Shown: piece after piece, positions 1 to 6,874 of the stretch | Layout of the letters: the number at the start of each line of letters is the position of its first letter | Position numbering within the stretch: the first letter of the stretch is position 1 | DNA from: PALSA-505 sp036496025 | Lineage (GTDB): Bacteria; Actinomycetota; Actinomycetes; Streptosporangiales; Streptosporangiaceae | Length of the DNA: 13,057 bases | Assembly: GCA_036496025.1 (NCBI GenBank) | Contig: DASXLW010000081.1 | Coordinates: forward strand, 1-13,057 | Direction of reading: 5' to 3' | The notes under the pieces: generated by a model | What the model was told of the DNA's origin: nothing | The model's input: the letters and a program-made list of their open reading frames with translations, nothing else | Database searches by the model: none | Made by a program: the position numbers and the translations under genes

Positions 1-50
1 CCGGGCGACCGCTACGCTGTGCGTCGTTGCGGTCCCCGTGCCACGCACCC

Positions 51-56
51 AAGGAG
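51..56 (+). promoter_or_regulatory. Ribosome binding site of the lipoprotein gene
   Basis: AAGGAG lies 6 bases before the GTG at 63. It decides the start: an in-frame TTG at 27 would extend the protein by 12 residues but would place this site inside the coding region and put extra residues before the signal peptide. Confidence 0.75.
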
Positions 57-62
57 CAGCCA

Positions 63-704
63 GTGAGCCGAAGCCGCAGGCCGTTCAGGCCCATCGGCCG
101 TCTCGCTGTCGTGGTCGCCGCGGCCTGCCTGGCCGCCGGGCTGACCGCCTGCGAAGCCGGCAACCATGCCGCGACCCAGACCCAGTACCACCCGGCCAAC
201 GACGCCGCGAACATCGTCGCTCACGGGATCAAGATCAATGACGGGTTCGTGCTGGGGGGGCCGATCGGATTGACGCTGGCCGCCGGCCAGAACGCGGGGG
301 TCTTCGTCGCCCTGTACAACATGGGTGGCGCGGACCGCCTGGTGAGCGCCGCCGCTCCGGGTACCGCGGCGTCGGTCCAGCTGCCGCCCGGCGGGATCCC
401 GCTGCCGAGTGCGCAGGACGTCTACCTGACCGGCCCGGTTCCCAGGATCGTGCTGACCAACCTCACCCACCCGCTGCCGAGCGGGGGAACGGTCCCCCTC
501 ATCCTGCACTTCATGAACGCGGGCAACGTCAAGGTGACGCTCCCCGTCTTCCCGCGCTCGGACTACTACGCGACGTTCTCGCCCGCGCCGACCCCGACCC
601 CGACGCCGTCCGTCACCAGGCACGGAAAAGGGGCAAGCGGCCCGGGCGCGACCCCGACGGCGTCGCCCGCTGCGTCGGCCACGCCGTCTCCCAGCCCCTC
701 TTAG
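63..704 (+). CDS. Secreted lipoprotein, PCu(A)C-like fold without the copper ligands
   Basis: A 213-residue exported lipoprotein. An Arg-rich start (residues 3-13) is followed by a hydrophobic helix (14-26) and the lipobox LTAC with Cys30 as the lipidation site, so it should be anchored on the outer face of the membrane. The middle (about 50-175) resembles the PCu(A)C/DUF461 copper-chaperone family: the pattern N-x-GG-x-DRLVSA, a later VLTNL-x-HPL-x-SGG-x-VPL and an F-x-NAG-x-V-x-V-x-LPV strand set. The family's metal ligands are not kept: where HxM is expected before the 'pLkpG' segment the protein reads RIV, and the upstream His is a Pro. Copper binding is therefore doubtful. The C-terminus (about 175-213) is a Pro/Thr/Ser-rich tail typical of cell-wall-spanning linkers. 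It converges on regX3 with only 21 bases between them. Similar lipoproteins sit beside phosphate two-component genes in other actinobacteria (from memory), but the function is unknown. Confidence 0.82.
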   Translation: MSRSRRPFRPIGRLAVVVAAACLAAGLTACEAGNHAATQTQYHPANDAANIVAHGIKINDGFVLGGPIGLTLAAGQNAGVFVALYNMGGADRLVSAAAPGTAASVQLPPGGIPLPSAQDVYLTGPVPRIVLTNLTHPLPSGGTVPLILHFMNAGNVKVTLPVFPRSDYYATFSPAPTPTPTPSVTRHGKGASGPGATPTASPAASATPSPSPS

Positions 705-725
705 CGCCGGCCGGATGGCCCGCGG

Positions 726-1412
726 TCAGCCGACGGGCTCGAACTTGTATCCCAGCCCGCGGACGGTGACGATATGCCGCGGGGTGGCCGGGTCGGCCTC
801 GATCTTGGCCCGCAACCGCTTGACGTGAACGTCGAGCGTCTTGGTGTCCCCGACGTAGTCGGCACCCCAGACCCGGTCGATCAGCTGCATCCTGGTGAGC
901 ACCCGCCCGGCGTTGCGCAGCAGCACCTCGAGCAGCTCGAACTCCTTCAGCGGCAGCTGGATCTGCTCGTTCCGCGCCGTCACCACGTGCCGGTCCACGT
1001 CCATCCGCACCGGCCCGGACTCCAGGATCGAGGCCGCCTGCTCGTCGGTTTCGCCGCGGCGCCGCAGCACGGCGCGCATCCGGGCCACAAGCTCGCGGGA
1101 CGAGAACGGCTTGGTGACGTAGTCGTCGGCGCCAAGCTCAAGCCCCACGACCTTGTCGATCTCGCTGTCCTTGGCCGTCAGCATGATCACCGGCACGTTC
1201 GACTTCTCCCTGAGCGTCCGGCAGACCTCGCTGCCCGGCAGCCCGGGCAGCATGAGGTCAAGGAGCACCAGGTCCGCTCCGCTGCGGTCGAAGGACTCGA
1301 TCGCGTCGGGCCCGGTGGGGCAGACCGCCACCTCGAAGCCCTCCTTGCGGAGCATGTAGGAGAGGGCGTCGCTGAATGACTCCTCGTCCTCGACGACCAG
1401 CACGCGTGTCAC
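726..1412 (-). CDS. regX3: Two-component response regulator RegX3 (PhoP-type), OmpR family
   Basis: A 228-residue cytosolic transcription factor of the OmpR/PhoB class. The receiver domain (1-115) has the acidic pocket Glu8-Asp9, the phospho-acceptor Asp52 in LVLLDLMLPG, Thr79 and Lys101 in VTKPFSSREL. The winged-helix domain (about 135-226) ends in the typical R-x-L-R-x-KIE and TVRGLGYKFE segments. It is the partner of the kinase encoded just upstream. The GTG start overlaps the senX3 stop in the shared bases GTGA (1409-1412), so the pair is translationally coupled and makes matched amounts of kinase and regulator. In mycobacteria RegX3, and in Streptomyces the orthologue PhoP, switches on phosphate uptake and phosphatase genes when phosphate is scarce. 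Pair identity is clear; whether regX3 or phoP is the better name depends on the genus. Confidence 0.93.
   Translation of the reverse strand: MTRVLVVEDEESFSDALSYMLRKEGFEVAVCPTGPDAIESFDRSGADLVLLDLMLPGLPGSEVCRTLREKSNVPVIMLTAKDSEIDKVVGLELGADDYVTKPFSSRELVARMRAVLRRRGETDEQAASILESGPVRMDVDRHVVTARNEQIQLPLKEFELLEVLLRNAGRVLTRMQLIDRVWGADYVGDTKTLDVHVKRLRAKIEADPATPRHIVTVRGLGYKFEPVG
1409..1412 (-). other. 4-base overlap of senX3 stop and regX3 start
   Basis: On the minus strand the bases GTGA hold the regX3 GTG start and the senX3 TGA stop. This is a classical sign of translational coupling. Confidence 0.85.
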
Positions 1413-2626
1413 TGAACTGCCTCCCTGAGCGGTTGGGATGCGGGCGGGGCCTGGCTGGCTGTCATGGCGGCGGGCAGCGGCCGCAGCGGCAGCCGTAGCG
1501 TGAAGGTCGATCCGACGCCCACCTTGCTCCAGACCGTCACGTTGCCGCCGTGCGCGGCGGTGACGTGCTTCACGATGGCCAGGCCGAGCCCGGTGCCGCC
1601 GGTGGCGCGCGACCTGGCCGGGTCGACCCGGTAGAACCGCTCAAAGATCCGCTCCCGGTCTCGCTCCGGGATCCCGATGCCCTGGTCGGCCACGCTGATC
1701 TCCGCGGTGTAGTCGGACGCCCGGGTCGTGGTCACCAGGACTCGGGTGTGCTCCGGACTGTAGTCGACCGCGTTGTCCAGCAGATTACGCAGCGCGGTGA
1801 CGAGCAGATCCTCGTCACCGAGGACGACCAGGCCGCTGTCGGCGGTCTCGACGAGATCGATTCCCCGGGCGCCTGCCTTCATCCGGCACCTGTCCAGCGC
1901 CTCCGCCACCACCGCGTCGAGCTTGACCGGGGCCGGGTCCGGCACCGGTTCGGCCGCCTGGATCCTGGACAACGTGATCAAGTCCTGCACCAGGCTGGTG
2001 AGCCGCGCCGCCTCGTAGCGCATCCGGCCGGCGAACCGCCGGACCGCCTCCGGGTCATCCGCGGCATCCTCGACCGTCTCGGCCAGCAGGGCCAGCGCGC
2101 CGACCGGGGTCTTCAGCTCGTGGCTGACGTTGGCGACGAAGTCGCGCCTAACCTCTTCCACCCGCCGGCTCCCGGTCTGGTCCTCGGCCAGCACCAGCAC
2201 CAGCCCGCCGCCGCCGTCGGCAGCGCCGAGCGGAGCGCCGAGCAGAGCGACGCGCACCGCGAAGCTCGTGCTGCGATCGCCGTGCTTGTGATCGGTGACC
2301 TCGATCTCGCCCTCGCGGATCTCGCCGTCCCTGCGCACCTGGCGGGCCAGGGCGAGCAACTCGCCAACGAGCAGCTGATCGCCCTTGACCAGCCCGAACG
2401 CACGTGCCGCCGAGCTCGCCCGCAGCACCCGGTCTTCGCTGTCGAGAACTACGGCTGAGGAGGAAAGAACGGACAGAACGGACGCGATCCCGGCCGGCAG
2501 CCGGGCCGGATGAGGGCTAGCCCGCCGGGCCTCACGCGTACCGTCACTGGTGCGGCTGTTCATGGCCAAGGCGGCTCCCGTCGCCAGGCCCCCGAGCGCG
2601 GCCACGCCCGGCGACCACCTCAACAC
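1409..2626 (-). CDS. senX3: Sensor histidine kinase SenX3 (PhoR-type)
   Basis: A 405-residue membrane-attached kinase. One short hydrophobic segment (about 7-22) at the N-terminus is the only candidate membrane helix; no second helix or extracytoplasmic sensor loop is seen. A PAS-like domain (about 45-150) follows, then the HisKA helix pair with phospho-acceptor His169 in NVSHELKTPVGAL, and the ATPase domain with N-box (Asn281/Asn285 in LRNLLDNAVDYS), G1 box DQGIGIP (314-320), F-box ERIFERFYR and G2 box GGTGLGLAI (343-351). It should phosphorylate Asp52 of the co-encoded regulator. Because it lacks an external domain, the signal probably comes from inside the cell, for example from the phosphate transporter and PhoU, as known for the family. 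The GTG at 2626 lies only two codons after an in-frame TAG and has no clear Shine-Dalgarno sequence, so translation may be leaderless or start further in; starting at Met22 would lose the membrane helix and is less likely. Confidence 0.92.
   Translation of the reverse strand: MLRWSPGVAALGGLATGAALAMNSRTSDGTREARRASPHPARLPAGIASVLSVLSSSAVVLDSEDRVLRASSAARAFGLVKGDQLLVGELLALARQVRRDGEIREGEIEVTDHKHGDRSTSFAVRVALLGAPLGAADGGGGLVLVLAEDQTGSRRVEEVRRDFVANVSHELKTPVGALALLAETVEDAADDPEAVRRFAGRMRYEAARLTSLVQDLITLSRIQAAEPVPDPAPVKLDAVVAEALDRCRMKAGARGIDLVETADSGLVVLGDEDLLVTALRNLLDNAVDYSPEHTRVLVTTTRASDYTAEISVADQGIGIPERDRERIFERFYRVDPARSRATGGTGLGLAIVKHVTAAHGGNVTVWSKVGVGSTFTLRLPLRPLPAAMTASQAPPASQPLREAVQ
1420..1426 (-). 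promoter_or_regulatory. Ribosome binding site of regX3
   Basis: AGGGAGG on the minus strand sits 7 bases before the GTG at 1412, inside the last codons of senX3. It supports that start and allows re-initiation after the kinase is finished. Confidence 0.75.
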
Positions 2627-2763
2627 CGACGCCTAAATCGTATGCGCCCCTGCTCAGCAGGTCATAGGGCCCAAAGTCCAGGCGTGGCTCTTCTCGCAAT
2701 GTTCACATGCCAGCTAGGTCAGCGCTTCGTCGCTTTTGCTACTAAGACACCATAGATTGTGGC
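2627..2763 (-). promoter_or_regulatory. Intergenic region gpmA-senX3, likely senX3 promoter
   Basis: These 137 bases between gpmA and senX3 are less GC-rich than their surroundings. They contain a perfect 13-base odd palindrome (2649-2661) and, near 2691-2711, a TTCTC/TTCAC pair 11 bases apart with a GTTCAC core at 2701-2706. The 11-base spacing is that of PHO-box direct repeats, but only one unit matches well. No convincing -10/-35 pair stands out. The size of the gap suggests senX3-regX3 has its own promoter even if gpmA transcripts read through. Confidence 0.45.
2649..2661. repeat. Perfect 13-base palindrome in the senX3 upstream region
   Basis: CCTGCT-C-AGCAGG reads the same on both strands around base 2655, 23 bases before the senX3 start. 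With a one-base centre it cannot form a hairpin of normal shape, so a dimeric repressor or activator site is the more natural reading. No protein can be assigned to it. Confidence 0.5.
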
Positions 2764-3507
2764 CTACCGGCCCTGATTTCGCACCGCTTCGGCCGCCTCG
2801 GCCGCCGCCTGCGGGTCAAGGTACCTGCCCCCCGCGGTAACCGGCCTGAAGTCATCGTCGAGCTCATAGACCAGCGGGATGCCAGTCGGGATATTCAGCT
2901 CGGAGATGTCTTCGTCCGAGATGCCGTCCAGGTGCTTAACCAGTGCCCGCAGCGAGTTTCCGTGGGCGACCACGAGCACGGTCTGCCCGGTCAGCAGGTC
3001 GGGAATGATCGCGTCCTGCCAGTAGGGCATCAGCCGCTCGAGCACGTCCTTGAGGCACTCGGTGCGCGGCAGCAAATCCGGCGGCAGCGCAGCATACCGG
3101 GGGTCGCCTGCCTGCGACAGCGGATCGGTGTCGGGCAGCGGCGGCGGCGGCACGTCGTAGGACCGCCGCCAGAGCATGAACTGCTCATCGCCGAACTCCT
3201 GGCGCGTTCGGGCCTTGTCCTTGCCCTGCAGCACGCCGTAGTGGCGCTCGTTCAGCCGCCAGGATCTGCGTACCGGCAGCCACACCAGATCCGCGGACTC
3301 GAGCGCACTGTTCGCGGTCTGGATGGCGCGGGTGAGCACCGAAGTGTGCAGGATCCGGGGGCGCAGTCCTGCGTCGCGCAGCAGCGTGCCCGCACCCTCG
3401 GCTTCCTTCTTGCCCTTGTCGGACAGCCCGACGTCGACCCACCCGGTGAACAGGCCCGCCGAATTCCAGACGCTTTCGCCGTGCCGCAGCAGCACCAGGG
3501 TTCGCAT
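2764..3507 (-). CDS. gpmA: 2,3-bisphosphoglycerate-dependent phosphoglycerate mutase
   Basis: A 247-residue glycolytic enzyme that interconverts 3- and 2-phosphoglycerate in the cytosol through a phosphohistidine. The N-terminal LLRHGESVWN contains the phospho-acceptor His9; Arg60 (VLTRAIQTA), Glu87 in RLNERHYG and His182 in VVAHGNSLR complete the active site. The Tyr/Trp-rich RHYGVLQGKDK and the long insert up to about 150 mark the cofactor-dependent GpmA branch rather than a short phosphatase-like relative, and the length fits. The ATG at 3507 was chosen because the family always begins directly before the TLVLLRHGE strand; an upstream in-frame start would add 19 unconserved residues. No Shine-Dalgarno sequence precedes this ATG, so a leaderless transcript is possible. 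It lies upstream of senX3 in the same direction, as gpm1 does in mycobacteria, and is divergent from mshA. Confidence 0.93.
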   Translation of the reverse strand: MRTLVLLRHGESVWNSAGLFTGWVDVGLSDKGKKEAEGAGTLLRDAGLRPRILHTSVLTRAIQTANSALESADLVWLPVRRSWRLNERHYGVLQGKDKARTRQEFGDEQFMLWRRSYDVPPPPLPDTDPLSQAGDPRYAALPPDLLPRTECLKDVLERLMPYWQDAIIPDLLTGQTVLVVAHGNSLRALVKHLDGISDEDISELNIPTGIPLVYELDDDFRPVTAGGRYLDPQAAAEAAEAVRNQGR

Positions 3508-3584
3508 ACCGGCGAGCTTAGTGATGCCGGGCCGGCGGCCGGGAACAGGATGCGACCCCGGCAAGGTTGCCCTGTCGGAGGTGA
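3508..3584. promoter_or_regulatory. Divergent promoter region gpmA / mshA
   Basis: Only 77 bases separate the two divergent starts, so both promoters must lie here or overlap the coding regions. CAGGAT at 3546-3551 could be a -10 box for mshA (actinobacterial type), without a matching -35. On the other strand CACTAA close to the gpmA ATG would fit a very short or leaderless mRNA. Both assignments are tentative. Confidence 0.35.
3577..3581 (+). promoter_or_regulatory. mshA: Ribosome binding site of mshA
   Basis: GGAGG, continued as GGAGGTGA, fully matches the anti-Shine-Dalgarno sequence. It is 3 bases from the ATG at 3585 and 9 bases from an in-frame GTG at 3591. The two starts differ by two residues and cannot be separated by eye. 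Confidence 0.65.
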
Positions 3585-4856
3585 ATGCCCGTGCCGCGAC
3601 GCGTTCCCCGGCGGATCGCGACGATCAGCGTCCACACGTCGCCGCTCGACCAGCCGGGAACTGGCGACGCAGGCGGCCTGAACGTCTACGTCGTCGAGGT
3701 GGCTCGGCGCCTGGCCGCGCGCGGCGTCGAGGTCGAGATCTTCACCCGCGCGGTCTGCCGAGACGCGCCTCCCGTGACCGAACTGGCTCCCGGCGTGCTG
3801 GTCAGGCACGTGATCGCCGGGCCGTTCGAGGAGCTGGACAAGGCTGACCTGCCCGCCCAGTTGTGCCATTTCACCCTGGGGGTACTGCGCGCCGAGGCCG
3901 CCTATGAGCCGGGACGGTATGACCTCGTGCACGCGCACTACTGGCTGTCGGGCCAGGTCGGGGCGGTGGCGAAGGTGCGCTGGGGTGTGCCGCTCGTGCA
4001 GTCCATGCATACCCTGGGAAAGGTGAAGAACGCCGCGCTGGCCACCGGCGACGCGGCCGAGCCCAAGACCAGGATCTGCGGCGAGGCGGAGGTGATCGCG
4101 GCCGCGGACCGGCTGGTGGCCAACACGGCGGCCGAGGCGGACCAGCTGGTCGGCCTGTACGGGGCGGACCCGTCCCGGGTCGCGACCGTCAATCCCGGAG
4201 TCGACCTGACGGTGTTCCGGCCCGGATCACAGCGCGCGGCGCGGCGCCGGCTCGGCCTGCCGGAGGACGCCGTGGTGCTCATGTTCGCCGGCCGGGTGCA
4301 GCCGCTCAAGGCGCCGCACCTGCTCCTGCACGCTGCCGCCCGGCTGATCCGCGACGATCCGCCGCTGGCCGGCCGGCTGGTCGTGGCCTTCGTCGGCGGC
4401 CCGAGCGGCGCCGGGCGGGCCGACCCTGATCAGCTCGCGGAACTGGCGGCCGTTCTCGGCATCTCCGGCGTGATCCGGCTGGAGCCGCCCTGCCCGCAGC
4501 CGGAGCTGGCCGACTGGTACCGGGCGGCGACCGCCGTGCTCGTGCCGTCCTATTCGGAATCGTTCGGCCTGGTCGCGGTGGAGGCGCAAGCGTGCGGCAC
4601 GCCGGTAGTTGCGGCGGCCGTCGGCGGCCTGCGCACCGCGGTGCGGGACGGGGTGTCCGGCGTGCTGGTGCCGGGCCATGATCCGGCGGGCTACGCCCGC
4701 GCGGTGCGGGACCTGATCGCCTCGCCCGGACGACTCGCCGTCCTGTCGGCCGGCGCGATCGAGCACGCCGCCCGGTTCAGCTGGACCGGCGCGGTCGATC
4801 AGCTCATGGGGGTATATACCGGGGTCATGAACAGTGTGGCCGCGGTGGACGCGTGA
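3585..4856 (+). CDS. mshA: D-inositol-3-phosphate glycosyltransferase MshA (mycothiol synthesis)
   Basis: A 423-residue GT4-family retaining glycosyltransferase (GT-B fold). It transfers GlcNAc from UDP-GlcNAc to 1L-myo-inositol 1-phosphate, the first step of mycothiol, the main thiol of actinobacteria. The acceptor half begins with the MshA signature HTSPLDQPGTGDAGGLNVYV (17-36) and keeps EVEIFTRA, the LVHAHYWLSGQVG segment (114-126) and QSMHTL (139-144). The donor half has GRVQPLKAP with Arg237 and Lys242 for the nucleotide phosphates, GGPSG (271-275), and the E-x7-E motif Glu325/Glu333 within PSYSESFGLVAVEAQACGTP. Length is slightly below that of mycobacterial MshA, which has a longer N-terminus. 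The last bases overlap the next gene, indicating one transcript with the YbjN-type gene. The mycothiol genes mshB, mshC and mshD are not in this window. Confidence 0.94.
   Translation: MPVPRRVPRRIATISVHTSPLDQPGTGDAGGLNVYVVEVARRLAARGVEVEIFTRAVCRDAPPVTELAPGVLVRHVIAGPFEELDKADLPAQLCHFTLGVLRAEAAYEPGRYDLVHAHYWLSGQVGAVAKVRWGVPLVQSMHTLGKVKNAALATGDAAEPKTRICGEAEVIAAADRLVANTAAEADQLVGLYGADPSRVATVNPGVDLTVFRPGSQRAARRRLGLPEDAVVLMFAGRVQPLKAPHLLLHAAARLIRDDPPLAGRLVVAFVGGPSGAGRADPDQLAELAAVLGISGVIRLEPPCPQPELADWYRAATAVLVPSYSESFGLVAVEAQACGTPVVAAAVGGLRTAVRDGVSGVLVPGHDPAGYARAVRDLIASPGRLAVLSAGAIEHAARFSWTGAVDQLMGVYTGVMNSVAAVDA
4853..4856 (+). other. 4-base overlap of mshA stop and YbjN-type gene start
   Basis: GTGA contains the GTG start of the downstream gene and the TGA stop of mshA. 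It implies coupled translation. Confidence 0.8.
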
Positions 4857-5371
4857 GGCCGGGCGCGAGCGGGCAGGCGTCGGACGCGGTCATCGAGGCC
4901 GCCCTGGCCGACCTCGGACTTGACTACGAGAACCCCAGGCCCGGGGCTTACCTGGTCAAGCTGGCCGGGCAGCACAAGCTCGCCACGATGACCTGGCTGA
5001 TCGTGGCGGCGCACAGCCTGCACGTCGAGGCGTTCTTCTGCCGCCAGCCGGACGAGAATCACGCCCGCTTCTACCGATTCTTGCTGGAGCGGGGCGCGCG
5101 GATGTACGGGGTGCACTTCGCCCTCGATCCGCTCGGCGACGTCTACCTGGTCGGGCGGCTGCCGCTGAGCAGCGTGACGGCGACCGAGATCGATCGGCTG
5201 CTCGGCTGTGTGCTCAGCTACAGCGACGACAACTTCGACACCGCTCTCGAACTCGGCTTCGCCTCGTCCATCCGGCGGGAATGGGCGTGGCGGTCCAGGC
5301 GCGGGGAGAGCCTGGCCAACCTGCAGGCCTTTGCCCGGTTCGCTGAGCCGGGGGCCGACGCTGGCGGCTAG
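4853..5371 (+). CDS. YbjN-domain protein (Rv0487-like)
   Basis: A 172-residue soluble protein with no signal peptide or membrane segment. It has the alpha/beta pattern of the YbjN / type III secretion chaperone-like family: an early helix, strands around LATMTWLIVAAHSLHVEAFF (42-61), the RFYRFLLERGARMYGVHFAL segment (72-91), then GDVYLVGRLPLS and a C-terminal helix ending LLGCVLSYSDDNFDTALELG. The GTG start shares GTGA with the mshA stop and lacks its own strong ribosome site, so translation probably depends on mshA. A gene of this family directly after mshA is a feature of mycobacteria as well (Rv0487), which suggests a job tied to mycothiol synthesis, perhaps as partner or stabiliser of MshA. 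That role is inference. The biochemical function is unknown. Confidence 0.85.
   Translation: MRPGASGQASDAVIEAALADLGLDYENPRPGAYLVKLAGQHKLATMTWLIVAAHSLHVEAFFCRQPDENHARFYRFLLERGARMYGVHFALDPLGDVYLVGRLPLSSVTATEIDRLLGCVLSYSDDNFDTALELGFASSIRREWAWRSRRGESLANLQAFARFAEPGADAGG
5368..5371. other. Shared stop codons of convergent genes (CTAG)
   Basis: The palindrome CTAG supplies the TAG stop of the YbjN-type gene on the plus strand and the TAG stop of the phosphoesterase on the minus strand. No space is left for a terminator between the genes, so their transcripts must run into each other. Confidence 0.85.
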
Positions 5372-6771
5372 GTGACCGACCCGGGCGGGGGGATGGTTCC
5401 CGGCCCGAGGATGCTGCACAGCACCGCGTTGGCGTCGGTGTTGTAGAGCGGGCCGGCCAGCTTCGGCGGCTTGATGAACGCCGGGCGCTTCAGGTCCAGC
5501 AGGTCGAGCATGTTGTTGGCGTTGGCGTCCCGGAACGTCATCGCGGGCAGGTTCCACTTGGTCTCCACCAGCTTGCAGATGCTGGCGTGATCGAAGATCC
5601 GGTGCGAGACGTAGTTGCGCCGCGCCCAGGGCGAGACCACCGCGCACGGCACCCGGAACCCGTAGCGACCGAACCCCTCGAAGACCTCCCCCTTCGGCAC
5701 CTCGGGCGGGATGTCATCGGGCGGGATCGCCTTCGGCGGCGGCACGTGATCGTAGTAGCCGCCGTGCTCGTCGTAGGTCCATATCAGCAGCGTGGACGCC
5801 CATTCCGGGCCGGACATGACTGCCCGGACGACCTGCGCCGCGAACGCCTCGCCGAGCGCGATGTTCTGCGGGTTCTCTTCGGAGTGCGTGCTGTAGTCGG
5901 GGTCGATGATGCAGTAGCCGGGCAGGTGGCCGCTGGCGGCGTCCTGGAAGAACTGAGCCAGCGGGAGGACCTTGGTGCCGAAGTTGGCGAAGTAGACGCT
6001 CGGGAACAACAGCGTGGACGGCGTCGTGGAGTAGTAGTTCCGCCACGTGATGTGGTGCGCGTCGAGCAGGTCGAAGATCGTTCCGCGCGCCGGGGTCCCG
6101 GACGGCAGAGTGTCGTTCACCATGCCGAGCGAGGTGGCGGCCATGAGGTAGCGGCGGTTCGGGAAGGTCTGGCCCAGCATCGAGCAGAAGTACCGGTCCG
6201 CGATCGGGAAGGTCGAGGCCAGCGAGTAGTAGAAGGGCTGGTCCTGCTGCTGCCAGTACCCCATCGACACCGGTCCGCTGCCGGACTCGACAAAGCCGTC
6301 CAGCTTGCCGTGGTCGTACTGGATGTGGCTGTCCAGCCAGTCCTGGGCCGGCTGGCCGCTCAGCTGGCAGGTGGTGGGCATCCGGAACGCATGCTGGATC
6401 TTGCCGTTCTGGTACGGGTTGGTCGCGGTCGGCTTGCCGTTCTTGCCGATGGTGAAGCCGTCTGCGCCGGGCCGGTTCAGCATGCCGAGCTTGTTGTCGT
6501 AGGAGTGGTTCTCCATCATGAGCACCACGATGTGCCGGATCAACGGGAGCGTGTCCCGGCCGGCCGGCCGGTCCGGGTAGGGCAGCGATCCGGGCTTGCG
6601 CAGCTTGCGGCCGGCCTCGGCGGCGCGCGACGGCACCCCAGCCGGCCGGTCCGGCCCGGCCGCGCGCCAGGCGCCCGTGCCGGCCGCCGTCCCGGCGGCG
6701 AGCCCTGCCATCAGCAGCCCGCGCCGGGTCGGGCCCTGGCCGCCCTCCGGGGCGATATCCCGCATGCCCAT
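5368..6771 (-). CDS. Tat-exported phospholipase C / acid phosphatase-type phosphoesterase
   Basis: A 467-residue secreted phosphoesterase of the PF04185 family (phospholipase C and AcpA-like acid phosphatases). Residues 14-35 form a twin-arginine signal (TRRGLLMAG, then Ala/Gly-rich), so it should be folded before export. The family start motif IRHIVVLMMENHSYDNKLG (78-96) carries the metal ligands Glu87-Asn88; TFPNRRYLM (202-210), IIDPDYSTHSEENP (288-301), the metal-binding LIWTYDEHGGYYDHVPPP (329-346; Asp334, Glu335, His336) and FRVPCAVVSPWARRNYVSH (372-390) are all present. The extra C-terminal repeats of the large actinobacterial PLCs are missing, as in the acid-phosphatase branch. The ATG at 6771 has AGGAGG 6 bases upstream; a longer in-frame start would bury the Tat signal. 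It probably releases phosphate from phospholipids or phosphate esters outside the cell, which fits control by the nearby SenX3-RegX3, but no operator was found. Substrate cannot be told from sequence. Confidence 0.9.
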   Translation of the reverse strand: MGMRDIAPEGGQGPTRRGLLMAGLAAGTAAGTGAWRAAGPDRPAGVPSRAAEAGRKLRKPGSLPYPDRPAGRDTLPLIRHIVVLMMENHSYDNKLGMLNRPGADGFTIGKNGKPTATNPYQNGKIQHAFRMPTTCQLSGQPAQDWLDSHIQYDHGKLDGFVESGSGPVSMGYWQQQDQPFYYSLASTFPIADRYFCSMLGQTFPNRRYLMAATSLGMVNDTLPSGTPARGTIFDLLDAHHITWRNYYSTTPSTLLFPSVYFANFGTKVLPLAQFFQDAASGHLPGYCIIDPDYSTHSEENPQNIALGEAFAAQVVRAVMSGPEWASTLLIWTYDEHGGYYDHVPPPKAIPPDDIPPEVPKGEVFEGFGRYGFRVPCAVVSPWARRNYVSHRIFDHASICKLVETKWNLPAMTFRDANANNMLDLLDLKRPAFIKPPKLAGPLYNTDANAVLCSILGPGTIPPPGSVT

Positions 6772-6777
6772 GGTGAT

Positions 6778-6783
6778 CCTCCT
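6778..6783 (-). promoter_or_regulatory. Ribosome binding site of the phosphoesterase
   Basis: AGGAGG on the minus strand, 6 bases before the ATG at 6771. It fixes the start just before the twin-arginine signal. Confidence 0.8.
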
Positions 6784-6874
6784 GTCGCCGCGCCGTGAGT
6801 CGCAGGAAGTCTGCCAACCGGCCGCAAGCACCACAAGGCCCACGGGTAACTGGGGGCCAACGAGATCGCGTCCA

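Noticed and set aside
27..62. TTG start at 27 for the lipoprotein gene
   Set aside because: The clear AAGGAG before the GTG at 63 and the position of the signal peptide favour the later start.
2721..2736. Terminator-like hairpin AGCG-loop-CGCT followed by TTTT on the plus strand
   Set aside because: The stem is only four base pairs, and no plus-strand gene ends upstream. On the minus strand, where gpmA ends, no T-tract follows.
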